Virus record (IMG/VR): IMGVR_UViG_3300020475_000637
Location: 1-30,926 of that record
DNA from: a virus
Reading direction: 5' to 3' (one strand)
DNA length: 30,926 nt
Shown here: piece by piece, positions 15,435 through 23,545 of the stretch
Numbering within the stretch: the first letter of the stretch is position 1
Layout: every line of letters begins with the position of its first letter
The notes under the pieces: generated by a model
The model's database searches: none
Told to the model about the DNA's origin: nothing
What the model saw: the letters and a program-made list of their open reading frames with translations, nothing else
Program-made: the position numbers and the translations under genes

Positions 15435-17088
15435 CTTTTTCCTCTCCTAAATCTCCTTGACTCTTAGGATAAACCATTCCTCTAAGTTGCCTATACAATA
15501 ATTCATAATCTTTTCTTAATTCTGAAGCCCTTGCAACCAAATCTAAATTTCTTTCTTCAATACTATCTAACTTTTTCATAGTTTTTTTATCTGACTTATT
15601 ACCATCTAAATCTTGTAATTCAGATAATAATCCACCTAACTTAGTAAAGTCTTGGCCCATATATTCGGAAGGTTGTGCAGTTTGTAAAACTTTCTTAATT
15701 TTCTTCTTCTTTTTAGGATTAGCCTTATCTAACATTGGGCTTTCTGCTTTTAATATTTGGTTATCTAACATTTTATTTAAATCTTCTTTAATTTCATTTA
15801 ATATTTCATTTCTAAATGTTTCAAAATTATCTATGTTATTTGCAATAGTATCATATTCTTCTTGTAGTGTTTCTATTTTTTCTTTTAATTCGCTATCTAA
15901 AAATACAAACCCATCTTCTGGGTTTTTTTTATTTGCTAATGATTCTATTTTTTCACCTGCTCTTTTTAATTCTTCAACTTGCAGTTTATATTTTAATAAT
16001 TTTTCGACTTCCTTTTTAGTTTGTTTCTGTTCTAATTCTTCCACATCTATATTGCCTGTTTCAGATAATTGTTTCCATTGTTCTAAAAATCTATCTTGTA
16101 ATGCTTTATTACCCCAAACTTCTTCAAGTAAATCTTCACCGCCTTCAGTTAAACCATCTGTGGCAGCATAAAATTTGTCTTTTACAGTATCCCATTTGTT
16201 AACCTTTCTTACTAATTTTCTTCTAATTCTGCTCATTTGTTTTAATGAACTTCTAGCATATTTATAATTGCTAGATAAAACACTAGCAGCACTAATATCT
16301 TCTTTTTTACCAGACTGTAGCCTTTTAATTTCTGATAATAAATCACTTCTTTTTGGTGAAGAATAACCAGAAAGTTCCTCAACTAAAGAAATTAATTTAT
16401 CCAATAAATCTTCATTTTGTTCAAACATTCTCTTAACATCTGCATTTAAACTAATAGTATATGTGTAAATTCCTCTATCATCTACAGAAGTTTTATCTTT
16501 AATATCTTGTAATTGAACTAAAAATCTTAAAGAAATTAACCCTTCATCATGCATTTTATTTTGCAAAGAATCACTAATATCTTGGCCTGCTCTAAGTTCT
16601 CTTAACACATCCATAATAACATTTTGTGTTTCACCTTTTATTTTTCCAGGCGCATTTCTAGGTTTTTTACTACTGGTATCAAATTGTGTTATTAAATGAA
16701 AAAATAATTCCTTTGATTTATCTTTAGGTTCTATTTGCAAAAACACTCTTTGTATTTCTCTAAGCGCACCAACAATTAAACCATTAATAGTTGCAGTATC
16801 TTCACTTCCTATTATTTCAATAGTATCAGTAGTAGCACTAAATTTATCAGTTGTCATGCTCTTTGCATATATTTTATCAAATATAGGCAGTTTTAAAGGT
16901 TTATTATTATTATCATATTGAGCAATGTTACTGTTTTCTTTTGCTTTATTGACAATATCCATTATTTCTTTTGTGCTAAAATCTGTTGCTGGTGCAAACT
17001 CATCAGAATTTAATTTTTCTTCAAACAATTGTAAAATGCTTTCGCCTTTCTTTTGTTTGCGAATTAAAAATCCATCTAAGAAATCCAT
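15427..17088 (-). CDS. Large coiled-coil protein in head module (553 aa)
   Basis: I do not recognise a family. Residues 90-245 appear globular (IIGSEDTATINGLIVGALRE, then GIYTYTISLNADVKRMFEQN). Residues 245-553 are mainly long helices with coiled-coil character (EELEQKQTKKEVEKLLKYKL, KEKIETLQEEYDTIANNIDN) and a Lys-rich patch (PKKKKKIKKV). It lacks a signal peptide and membrane segments. A textbook AGGTGATTAG precedes the ATG. It lies between the portal-side genes and the ligase/protease, where other viruses may have scaffold or internal core proteins. A core or scaffold role is plausible but unproven. Confidence 0.75.
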   Translation of the reverse strand: MDFLDGFLIRKQKKGESILQLFEEKLNSDEFAPATDFSTKEIMDIVNKAKENSNIAQYDNNNKPLKLPIFDKIYAKSMTTDKFSATTDTIEIIGSEDTATINGLIVGALREIQRVFLQIEPKDKSKELFFHLITQFDTSSKKPRNAPGKIKGETQNVIMDVLRELRAGQDISDSLQNKMHDEGLISLRFLVQLQDIKDKTSVDDRGIYTYTISLNADVKRMFEQNEDLLDKLISLVEELSGYSSPKRSDLLSEIKRLQSGKKEDISAASVLSSNYKYARSSLKQMSRIRRKLVRKVNKWDTVKDKFYAATDGLTEGGEDLLEEVWGNKALQDRFLEQWKQLSETGNIDVEELEQKQTKKEVEKLLKYKLQVEELKRAGEKIESLANKKNPEDGFVFLDSELKEKIETLQEEYDTIANNIDNFETFRNEILNEIKEDLNKMLDNQILKAESPMLDKANPKKKKKIKKVLQTAQPSEYMGQDFTKLGGLLSELQDLDGNKSDKKTMKKLDSIEERNLDLVARASELRKDYELLYRQLRGMVYPKSQGDLGEEKDE

Positions 17089-17096
17089 CTAATCAC

Positions 17097-17315
17097 CTAA
17101 TATGGTAAACTGTCTTGTAATTTTTTACTAACCTTTTTTGTAGGTTTTCCAATATAATCTGGAACATCACTACTTGATGGTCTGTCTATTTTCTTTGCTT
17201 CTGGGTCAACACCAATAAAATCGTATTTATTGCTTGTTGTTACAGGATTACTATTCCTCATCTCATTTCTTTTCTTTTTTAGTTCTTTCTCTAACTGTCT
17301 TATTTCATCTGTCAT
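17097..17315 (-). CDS. Small charged protein (72 aa)
   Basis: It has an N-terminal charged helix (IRQLEKELKKKRNEMRNS), then a linker and a basic C-terminus (GKPTKKVSKKLQDSLPY). SD GGAGG precedes the ATG. It starts two bases after the 233-aa gene's stop and ends nine bases before the 553-aa gene. Not recognised. The pattern of a short helix plus disordered tail resembles small scaffold-interacting peptides. Confidence 0.6.
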   Translation of the reverse strand: MTDEIRQLEKELKKKRNEMRNSNPVTTSNKYDFIGVDPEAKKIDRPSSSDVPDYIGKPTKKVSKKLQDSLPY

Positions 17316-17317
17316 TA

Positions 17318-18019
17318 TTAATTCCTCCTTCTTTCTTGGCTATACCAAAAATTCTTGGACATTTTAAGGTGATTATCTAATTGGGTATATTTTTGTTGTA
17401 AACAAGCATCATAAAAACCATACCTCTTACCATGTAGTTCTTGTTGAACTTGATGCCGTTCCCAATAAGAAGTTCTTGTATTTAATTCTCCTTCTAGGTC
17501 TTCTTTGGTATTATATTTTTTATTACGACTACCATGACGACCAAGACGACCATGATGTTTTTTATCATTTTCTCTATATAAAAGGTCTCTAAGTGCTATA
17601 TGTCTATCATCCATAAACTTAATTGTAAATGTATCTTCATTATTACTAGCAAAAAAGAAACCAGGAATAATTTCATTAGTATTTGAAATTTTAAAGTCAG
17701 GAAAATCATGATATATTTCGTCAAATCGAAAACACCGACTAAAATCTATTATCATATTAGAAAATCGCCTTATATGTTCATGAGAAAATAGTTCATCTAT
17801 AGTAGCATAATATTTATCAAAATTTTCAGTTCTTGTCATATCATAATAAGGGGTAAGTTTATACAACGAATCATTTTTGCTCGATGTATAACTTCCATCA
17901 AATTTAATTTCAGTATTATCAGGAGGATTACCAAAGTATCTTTTTAAGAAAGCATACACTTTAGTTAAATGTTTTCCTTGCTTACCAGAATCGGCTTTAA
18001 TTATTTCAAACCAATTCAT
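17318..18019 (-). CDS. Tagged protein (N-terminal MNWFEIIK) of unknown function, 233 aa
   Basis: The first eight residues are MNWFEIIK, one of the repeated N-terminal tags of this window. The body is unrecognised: aromatic-rich strands and helices (FKISNTNEIIPGFFFAS), a basic His/Arg/Gly segment (KKHHGRLGRHGSRNKKYN, about 160-177), and a Gln/Tyr-rich C-terminal helix ending SKNFWYSQERRRN. There are only two Cys and no clear metal site. It directly follows the portal gene with a four-base overlap and has a GGAGAG site. If the tag targets proteins into proheads, this would be a candidate internal protein near the portal; the basic patch suits nucleic-acid contact. Confidence 0.75.
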   Translation of the reverse strand: MNWFEIIKADSGKQGKHLTKVYAFLKRYFGNPPDNTEIKFDGSYTSSKNDSLYKLTPYYDMTRTENFDKYYATIDELFSHEHIRRFSNMIIDFSRCFRFDEIYHDFPDFKISNTNEIIPGFFFASNNEDTFTIKFMDDRHIALRDLLYRENDKKHHGRLGRHGSRNKKYNTKEDLEGELNTRTSYWERHQVQQELHGKRYGFYDACLQQKYTQLDNHLKMSKNFWYSQERRRN

Positions 18020-19680
18020 GGGACTCTCCTCTCTGTTCGTGAATCTACGTTTTGATTACCTGCTTCTCTAGGTAAACCACTAAATCTTTTATCTGGGCCT
18101 GTTTCCATAGAAGGCTTATTTCTTGTTTTAGGCGGTTCAGATTTTACTTTTTCTGGTTGGCCTGCTTCCGCCATAGAAGGTTTAGTACCTGCTTCCATCA
18201 TTTGTCCTAATTGTGATTGGTCTATGTTTGTACCTGCATATCTATCTGGAGTAAACTCTTCACCTTTACCTTGTCCTTTGCCTTGTAGTTCTTTAGGCTT
18301 TTCTTTTTTGTAGGTAAACCTTCCTTTATCATCCATTTCAATTTCAAATCCTAAATTCTTAATAGAACCTGCTATATTAACTTCTATCTCTCTCTTTCTT
18401 AGTTTAGCAATTTCATCTTCTTCTTCTGATGGTGGAAGTTTTAGAATCCAATCAGTTATTCCAAACTCTTTAATAATAAAAGGGAACACATAATTATTCC
18501 AAATAGTTTGAGCCATTTCTACTGCACGATTAGTAACAAGTATTTGCATACCTTCATTGTTTAATCCACCACTAGCAGAATTGTCTGACATAAATACTTT
18601 ACTTACTCCATAGAATCCTGAAATTCTATCTCTTAAATCATCCTTTACTGCTACATAGTCCATTTCCTTTAGACTGTCCATAAACTTAATCCATTCAATA
18701 GAACCTTTACCGTTTTCTGCTTCTATTCCCATTACAGGAATGAAATGAGGGTCTTGTTCCATCTTTTCTTTGACACCACGCCAAAATGATTTCATAGAAT
18801 CAATATTTCTAGTTTGAACTGCTAATAAACCTCTTGGCATTCTACTCTTTGAGTAAGATGAATTAACATAGTTTTCCATAGCCAATAATGTAGTTATATG
18901 ATTCCATAAAGTTAAGACAGGAGATAAACCATAAAGCCTACTAGGATTATATTTACTAAAGTGTAATACTTCTCCTTTAATATAATACTGTTCTTCTCCA
19001 TTACATCTATTAACATAATAAACAGGGTGCATAGGAGAACCACATTGTTCACAAGAACCTACAGGGTCTTCTGATAATTGGTCTCTATGATTTAAACAAG
19101 TAAATCCTTGTGTTCCCTTTTCTCCATTTTCATCTGTATAAATAGACATTGTTACAGGGTCGCCCCTATACATATCTTTTATTTTATGTAGTTTAATTTC
19201 GCCATCAGAAGTTAAAAAATATTCTTTCTTTAATATAATATATGCATCATCCATTATATTCAAATCATCTTCTAGTTCTTTTAATACATCTATAAACATT
19301 TGGTCAGAATCATTAACATAACCCTCTAAAAAGTCTTGTGCATATTGTAGTTGTTCTCTCTTAGGTTTTACCAGTTTAACTGATTTACATTGAGTGCATT
19401 GAGTTACAGGTTCTTTATGTTCATAACCGCAATCTTGGCACTTATAAGCAAATGATTCTTCCCATATATATCCTCTTCTAAATATCTCATTCTTTAATTG
19501 AGTAGTGCAAGTTCTAACAATAACAGATTGTTGAGCAACATGATACAACACAGGGGATGTAATCATGTAGTCTGTTGCCTTTTCCTGTATTCCAGGATTA
19601 AACACCTTTGTATCTTTAGGTGTTGGTGTTGCTCTTCTAAATAAATTAGAAATAGCAAATCTTCTCTTTTCTTCTACCAT
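18016..19680 (-). CDS. Portal protein with two inserted zinc ribbons
   Basis: A portal protein of about 554 aa, consistent in size and domain pattern: an N-terminal arm, the wing, then the stem/clip region with LHFSKYNPSRLYGLSPVLTL, a motif typical of phage portals, followed by a long helix (LLAMENYVNSSYSKSRMPRG) and VSKVFMSDNSASGG. It forms the 12-fold ring through which DNA enters and leaves. Two zinc-binding sites are inserted in the wing: Cys81, 84, 95 and 98 (CQDCG, CTQC) and Cys195, His198, Cys210 and Cys213 (CEQCG). The C-terminus (about 465-554) is a disordered Pro/Gly/Gln/Glu tail. ATG at 19680 is chosen because GGTGATT lies just upstream; GTG at 19692 overlaps the previous gene. Confidence 0.88.
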   Translation of the reverse strand: MVEEKRRFAISNLFRRATPTPKDTKVFNPGIQEKATDYMITSPVLYHVAQQSVIVRTCTTQLKNEIFRRGYIWEESFAYKCQDCGYEHKEPVTQCTQCKSVKLVKPKREQLQYAQDFLEGYVNDSDQMFIDVLKELEDDLNIMDDAYIILKKEYFLTSDGEIKLHKIKDMYRGDPVTMSIYTDENGEKGTQGFTCLNHRDQLSEDPVGSCEQCGSPMHPVYYVNRCNGEEQYYIKGEVLHFSKYNPSRLYGLSPVLTLWNHITTLLAMENYVNSSYSKSRMPRGLLAVQTRNIDSMKSFWRGVKEKMEQDPHFIPVMGIEAENGKGSIEWIKFMDSLKEMDYVAVKDDLRDRISGFYGVSKVFMSDNSASGGLNNEGMQILVTNRAVEMAQTIWNNYVFPFIIKEFGITDWILKLPPSEEEDEIAKLRKREIEVNIAGSIKNLGFEIEMDDKGRFTYKKEKPKELQGKGQGKGEEFTPDRYAGTNIDQSQLGQMMEAGTKPSMAEAGQPEKVKSEPPKTRNKPSMETGPDKRFSGLPREAGNQNVDSRTERRVP

Positions 19681-19685
19681 AATAA

Positions 19686-19949
19686 TCACCAATCACGACA
19701 AGCCATACATCTTGCTGAATAGTCGCTTCCTTTACATGAAGAACAGTTATGTCTTGCTCTAAATGATTTTCTTCTTTTACCCTTTCTTTTACCAGAAACA
19801 GTAACTCCTTTTTGACCCCAATGAACTCGCTTATATCCACCACTACCATTAGGAACACATTTCATCCATTTCTTACCTTTACGAGTGGAAGATGTTTTTT
19901 TGGTTGCTCTTGTGCAACGGCCTTCTTTGATTATTTCAAACCAAGTCAT
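19686..19949 (-). CDS. Tagged basic zinc-knuckle-like protein (87 aa)
   Basis: It begins with the tag MTWFEIIK. The body is strongly basic (GKRKGKRRKSFRARHNC, about 52-68) and ends in a Cys-rich motif: CSSC, then C and CRDW. The SFRARHNC signature followed by spaced Cys and a final Trp is shared by small structural proteins of many marine tailed phages, in my recollection, where its role is not well described. Four to six Cys/His ligands would bind zinc. It lies just before the portal, seven bases after the 42-aa gene, with GTGAT as ribosome binding site. A nucleic-acid-binding, virion-associated protein is a fair inference. Confidence 0.75.
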   Translation of the reverse strand: MTWFEIIKEGRCTRATKKTSSTRKGKKWMKCVPNGSGGYKRVHWGQKGVTVSGKRKGKRRKSFRARHNCSSCKGSDYSARCMACRDW

Positions 19950-19953
19950 TATA

Positions 19954-20082
19954 TCACTTCTTTATTGGTACACAATTAGGAACTTGTTTTCCATTCTTAT
20001 CTTTCATACCTATTTGTTCATAACCATCCCAACAAGGATTCTTCTTAACAATATTAAACCATATATTATTCGACATAGACAT
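19954..20082 (-). CDS. 42-aa tagged micro-gene with the GMK...VPNCVP module
   Basis: ATG at 20082 (alternatively 20076) gives 42 residues. After MSMSNN comes the tag NIWFNIVKK, followed by PCWDGYEQIGMKDKNGKQ and VPNCVPIKK. The C-W-x-G-Y-x-x-x-G-M-K ... V-P-N-C-V-P module is one I know from tailed phages, often as a small domain within a larger protein. Here it stands alone on the tag. GGTGTATTT precedes the start, and TGA leads into the next tagged gene. Two Cys may bind metal or form a bond. A tiny gene but well supported by motif and context. Confidence 0.65.
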   Translation of the reverse strand: MSMSNNIWFNIVKKNPCWDGYEQIGMKDKNGKQVPNCVPIKK

Positions 20083-20114
20083 AAATACACCATTCTAAAT
20101 AAGTTTCTGCAGTT

Positions 20115-21440
20115 CTAAAAATCCATCTTTGAATTCTCTTCAAGTTTTGTAATACCATCAATATCTATATCCCATGCTTTCCAATCAAATCTTGTATTAT
20201 CACTATGATTATAATATTTCATTAATTTAAATAATTCTGTTTTTCTTAAAGAGAACCAATCTTCTTTTTTATTTTCTTTTTTAATCTTAAGTAATTCTAA
20301 TAACACTCTAGCATTATTCTTTTTTAATTTAAAGTGTGGTAAACATTTTGTTAATAATTTTTTTATTTCTCCACCCGAATAAAAATTAAGTCTATTAATT
20401 AATCTTGTATCTTGAGGGGATTTTTGGTCTAAGTGCAACCTACCAATACCTAACGACTTGTGCATCTCTTTCATAAATGCTTTGCCCCTATCTCCTGTCG
20501 CAACAAGCCCTACTCTTGGGTTATGGTTTTTATCCATTGTTATGTAGCCATCAGAATCAATAAAGGCTGCTGTATATGCCCAGATGTTTTTCTTAATATC
20601 ATCATTGATTTTATAATATGCTCCATCAACGCTTGTAATATTTTCTTCCTTTGCTATCTTAGCAATAATTTGAGGAGATGTTTTATCATATAAATTTCTA
20701 GGTAAAGAATCATGAAGTTGTCTAGCAGAAATACCAGGATTATTACAAACAGAATCTAATATAGATTTTTTAATTGTTTCTTTTGGTGAGTAACTATGTG
20801 GCGTTTCTTTCATTACAGAAGTAAACTGTTTCTTTAACTTACTCATGTTTTTACTAAGTTTTGAATATTCGCTATTATAAGGGATATCTTTAATTTCTAA
20901 TCTGGCTTCCCAATATTTACATAAAATATCTATAACTTGCCTTTTTTGTTTTTCAGAAGTAATAGAATTTAATTTAATTAATTTATCTTCATTATAGTTC
21001 ATTTCTTTCAAAGGTATCTTATATTTTTTAACCCAATAAATACTATCAACACAATTATCTAAATAATTACTGTATTCTTTAATTAAAGTATCAATAGACT
21101 CAGTAAACGTAATTTTATTTTCTCCCTTTAATGTTCTTCTAAATCCTCTCATGTCTTTAATAAGGTCGGGAATAGATTTACCTTCAATTTCATATTTTTT
21201 TGGATATTCAAATAGATTTTTCTTTGCTTCTGATAAACTAATTTCTGTTTCTTTGGCATATTTCTTTGCAATATCATCATGACTTCTAATTGGCTGATTT
21301 TGCAACCAATTATGAGAAGCAAGTTTTATTTCCTCTTTAATTCTATTAGCATCTCTCTCAAGTTGTTCCATTTCACTTTCTTTATCTGCTGCTTCTTGTG
21401 CATTATCTGCTAAGGCTTGTAATCTTTCTGATTTAGTTAT
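20115..21440 (-). CDS. LAGLIDADG homing-endonuclease-like protein
   Basis: About 440 aa. The C-terminal part has the LAGLIDADG pattern: AAFIDSDGYITMDKN (motif Asp near residue 298 of the longest form), a core strand (PRVGLVATGD) and a second stretch of the same fold (IGRLHLDQKSPQDTRLINR, then a helix). Only one clear motif is seen, so the enzyme may act as a dimer. Residues 224-282 look like a winged helix (NPGISARQLHDSLPRNLYDK), and the first 220 residues are helical. It is a free-standing gene: the terminase before it ends normally. Homing enzymes cleave DNA at a target and promote their own spread. The ribosome binding site AGGTGATTAAT points to AUA at 21440 as start; GTG at 21449 lies within that site. 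Confidence 0.75.
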   Translation of the reverse strand: MTKSERLQALADNAQEAADKESEMEQLERDANRIKEEIKLASHNWLQNQPIRSHDDIAKKYAKETEISLSEAKKNLFEYPKKYEIEGKSIPDLIKDMRGFRRTLKGENKITFTESIDTLIKEYSNYLDNCVDSIYWVKKYKIPLKEMNYNEDKLIKLNSITSEKQKRQVIDILCKYWEARLEIKDIPYNSEYSKLSKNMSKLKKQFTSVMKETPHSYSPKETIKKSILDSVCNNPGISARQLHDSLPRNLYDKTSPQIIAKIAKEENITSVDGAYYKINDDIKKNIWAYTAAFIDSDGYITMDKNHNPRVGLVATGDRGKAFMKEMHKSLGIGRLHLDQKSPQDTRLINRLNFYSGGEIKKLLTKCLPHFKLKKNNARVLLELLKIKKENKKEDWFSLRKTELFKLMKYYNHSDNTRFDWKAWDIDIDGITKLEENSKMDF

Positions 21441-21443
21441 ATT

Positions 21444-21451
21444 AATCACCT
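21444..21451 (-). promoter_or_regulatory. Strong ribosome binding site preceding an AUA codon
   Basis: AGGTGATT is followed after AAT by ATA ACT AAA, in the frame of the homing-endonuclease-like gene. At the equivalent spacing, neighbouring genes have ATG. The only conventional upstream option is GTG, which is part of this site itself. Confidence 0.45.
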
Positions 21452-21454
21452 GTC

Positions 21455-22858
21455 TTAAAAGTTTAGTCCTATAAGCCCTGCTTTTTGGCCTATTATGGGT
21501 GTCTGTGGAGCATCAAAAATATCCATGTCGTCAAGGAGTATAAACTGTTCAGAAGCCCCCTGTGTGGCGGCATTTGCTAACGCCAAGCCCATAACTAAGT
21601 CGTCATGCGCCCCTACTCCTTCAAACTTTCCTGAATCTGTAATGGAAAACATGGATAATTCTTCTATTAGAGTATTAGTCACTTTTCTGCTATTATTATC
21701 TCCATACGGAAGATGAATTTTTCCATTTTCAAAGTTCATTTGGAGATTTAAAATGATTTCTTGCTTTTTTCTTCTTGTCGTATCAAAGTCTTTTACATTC
21801 AAATCAGAAACGTTCCTTAATTCTTGAGTAAACGCCTTTGCGAAGGTATTTGTTTCATATAATATTGCTTCCGGTTCAAATATTTTACCAACAATCCTTA
21901 ATTTATCAATATTTTCTCTAAATTGAACATTTTTTGACCTATCTACATGAACTATTGTTTTATTCATATGGTCATCTACTTCTAAGACCATAATTACGTT
22001 ATAATCTCCATCGGTTGATATAGCAGGGTCAACCCCAACATAATATTTGTAGCCTTTATCTTTTCTATGTCCTAGTTTTAAAATGTATTCTTTATTTTTT
22101 GCCTTTTCTAAATGGTCTGGCCCAAATAATGCTGTTCCTGTTGAAACTGGAATACATAAATACTCTCTTGTAAACTTTAAAGAACCTATTTCTGCTTTTC
22201 TTTGCATTAAAGAATCAAAATCCCATCTTTCTGGCCATAAAGGTTCTTCTAAAGCATTTAAACATGGATACTTTCTAACAGTATAAGCAGGATTTTCTTC
22301 TAATTGTGAGAAAATATCAGTATATGTAAAAGGAGTCCCAATCATTCTTAAATTAGCAGTATGGTGTAACGTTGGAATCATATCTCCAAAAAACCAATCT
22401 GTTACTCTATTAATACCTGCTAGACTAAACTCTTTTAAAGGGTCATCAATAATAATCTCTTGAGGGTGAAGTCCTCTAATCTGAGAACCTACTGACCTTT
22501 CAAGTATAGAGTTTCCATTAGTTAATGTAATGTTACCAATAGCCCATCCTCTTGATGGTTTAAATCTTTTTAATGCAGGAATATTAAAATATCTATCTAT
22601 TTCTCTCATATGCACTAATGTCTGCTTTTGATTGGATGAAATATATAGCATTTGATATGGCGGTTCTTGAAATATTAAATTCCATACAACCCATGAATGC
22701 ATAAAGACTGATTTTCCGTGGTCTCGACTACAAACAATAACAGTTCTATCTGTTTTTTCCATTGTTTCTAACCATTCTTCCATGTAAGAAGGATACATCA
22801 TACCTAAAACATTTTGAAAGAAATAAGGAAATGAATGTTTAGATAACTCCATATCCAT
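21455..22858 (-). CDS. terL: Terminase large subunit
   Basis: This is the packaging motor and nuclease. ATPase motifs: Walker A CSRDHGKS (residues 43-50), Walker B IIIDD (135-139) and a coupling motif GTP(F/T) at 174-178. The RNase H-like nuclease has D277 in YYVGVDPAIST, E335 in AILYETN and D419/D420 in GAHDDLVMG. All key acidic residues are present, so it should be active. It binds the portal and the small subunit, hydrolyses ATP to pump DNA and cuts concatemers. The first ATG is at 22858, but the frame is open upstream, and a GGAGGAG site points to an AUA at 22891, giving 11 more residues (IEIENLDFTHR). Length of 467-478 aa is normal. Confidence 0.92.
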   Translation of the reverse strand: MDMELSKHSFPYFFQNVLGMMYPSYMEEWLETMEKTDRTVIVCSRDHGKSVFMHSWVVWNLIFQEPPYQMLYISSNQKQTLVHMREIDRYFNIPALKRFKPSRGWAIGNITLTNGNSILERSVGSQIRGLHPQEIIIDDPLKEFSLAGINRVTDWFFGDMIPTLHHTANLRMIGTPFTYTDIFSQLEENPAYTVRKYPCLNALEEPLWPERWDFDSLMQRKAEIGSLKFTREYLCIPVSTGTALFGPDHLEKAKNKEYILKLGHRKDKGYKYYVGVDPAISTDGDYNVIMVLEVDDHMNKTIVHVDRSKNVQFRENIDKLRIVGKIFEPEAILYETNTFAKAFTQELRNVSDLNVKDFDTTRRKKQEIILNLQMNFENGKIHLPYGDNNSRKVTNTLIEELSMFSITDSGKFEGVGAHDDLVMGLALANAATQGASEQFILLDDMDIFDAPQTPIIGQKAGLIGLNF

Positions 22859-22888
22859 TCTATGAGTAAAATCTAAATTTTCTATTTC

Positions 22889-22903
22889 TATATTATCTCC
22901 TCC
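22889..22903 (-). promoter_or_regulatory. Ribosome binding site of the terminase with AUA in start position
   Basis: GGAGGAG (22903-22897) is followed after ATAAT by ATA at 22891, then in-frame codons to the first ATG 33 bases on. That ATG has no site of its own. Translation may start at AUA, or an ATG was lost by a mutation or sequencing error. Confidence 0.45.
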
Positions 22904-23489
22904 AAACTCTAGTTCCCATAGATTGAGATGATTTCCATCCTAATGATGTTAATGCTCTACCAACAACAGGTTTCATTTTTGACGGGACTAATTTATATCT
23001 CATGTGCATAGCAATAAAACTTGTACCATAATCATTTTCTATTAATTTATTTTTATATATATCTTTAATTTTGTTATGTAATTCTAGATTATTAGTAACT
23101 AAATTTTCTCCACTAGTTACTTCATTAATGGCTTCTTTAAATAAAGGTAGGACTATTTTCTTTGATTTTCTTATATCTTCTGATGCAAGTTTATCTTGAA
23201 AATTAGATTCAAAGTTTTGACCCATTGATGCTTGAGGAATAGGATTAATTAATGATTCTTGTTCGCATCTTTCATAATTAATTATTATTTTCTCAAATAT
23301 TTTTTCTTCGTCTTTTCCAGACATTTCCATTTGTAGGTCTTCTATCATACCAATTAGTTCATCTGATGGTGAGTTTTTTATTTCACGCAATAATTCATCA
23401 TTAGCACCTAACTTTTCCATTACTTCATAAAATAATTGCTTTGCCTCTCGGAGACAAGGACTTGATTTAACTAAATCGAACCATTCCAT
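22893..23489 (-). CDS. Tagged protein upstream of terminase; candidate small terminase subunit
   Basis: It begins MEWFDLVKSSPCLREAKQ, carrying the shared N-terminal tag. The rest is mostly helical, with a charged helix (DELIGMIEDLQMEMSGKDEE) and a basic, helix-turn-like C-terminal part (MHMRYKLVPSKMKPVVGRAL) ending WKSSQSMGTRVWRR. The gene directly precedes the large terminase, the usual place of the small subunit, which binds the packaging site. But no clear helix-turn-helix DNA-binding domain is seen at the N-terminus, so the small terminase call is tentative. A candidate TATA-like element (23537-23545) lies upstream. I prefer ATG at 23489 to 23498 because of GATGATTAAT. Confidence 0.7.
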   Translation of the reverse strand: MEWFDLVKSSPCLREAKQLFYEVMEKLGANDELLREIKNSPSDELIGMIEDLQMEMSGKDEEKIFEKIIINYERCEQESLINPIPQASMGQNFESNFQDKLASEDIRKSKKIVLPLFKEAINEVTSGENLVTNNLELHNKIKDIYKNKLIENDYGTSFIAMHMRYKLVPSKMKPVVGRALTSLGWKSSQSMGTRVWRR

Positions 23490-23536
23490 ATTAATCATCT
23501 CTTTATGGTCTAAATTTGCCTAAACACCACAGCCCA

Positions 23537-23545
23537 TATATAAAA
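23537..23545 (-). promoter_or_regulatory. Candidate archaeal-type TATA element
   Basis: TTTTATATA on the minus strand lies in a 68-base gap between the 87-aa gene and the tagged gene before the terminase, preceded by a purine-rich GGGA. If used as an archaeal TATA box, transcription would start near 23515. The surrounding DNA is AT-rich, so the match could be chance. Confidence 0.3.

Noticed and set aside
15833-16171. Plus-strand frame of 112 codons
   Set aside because: It is the reverse of a coiled-coil region; Ser/Phe-rich composition is the expected shadow of Lys/Glu codons.
15427-17088. MDFLDGFLIRK at the start of the 553-aa protein as another tag
   Set aside because: It lacks the Trp and the acidic-Ile-Ile-Lys order; counting it would weaken the motif.
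20115-22858. Intein or intron splitting the terminase
   Set aside because: The terminase has all motifs to its natural end and a stop codon, and the LAGLIDADG frame has its own ribosome binding site; no splice motifs are seen.
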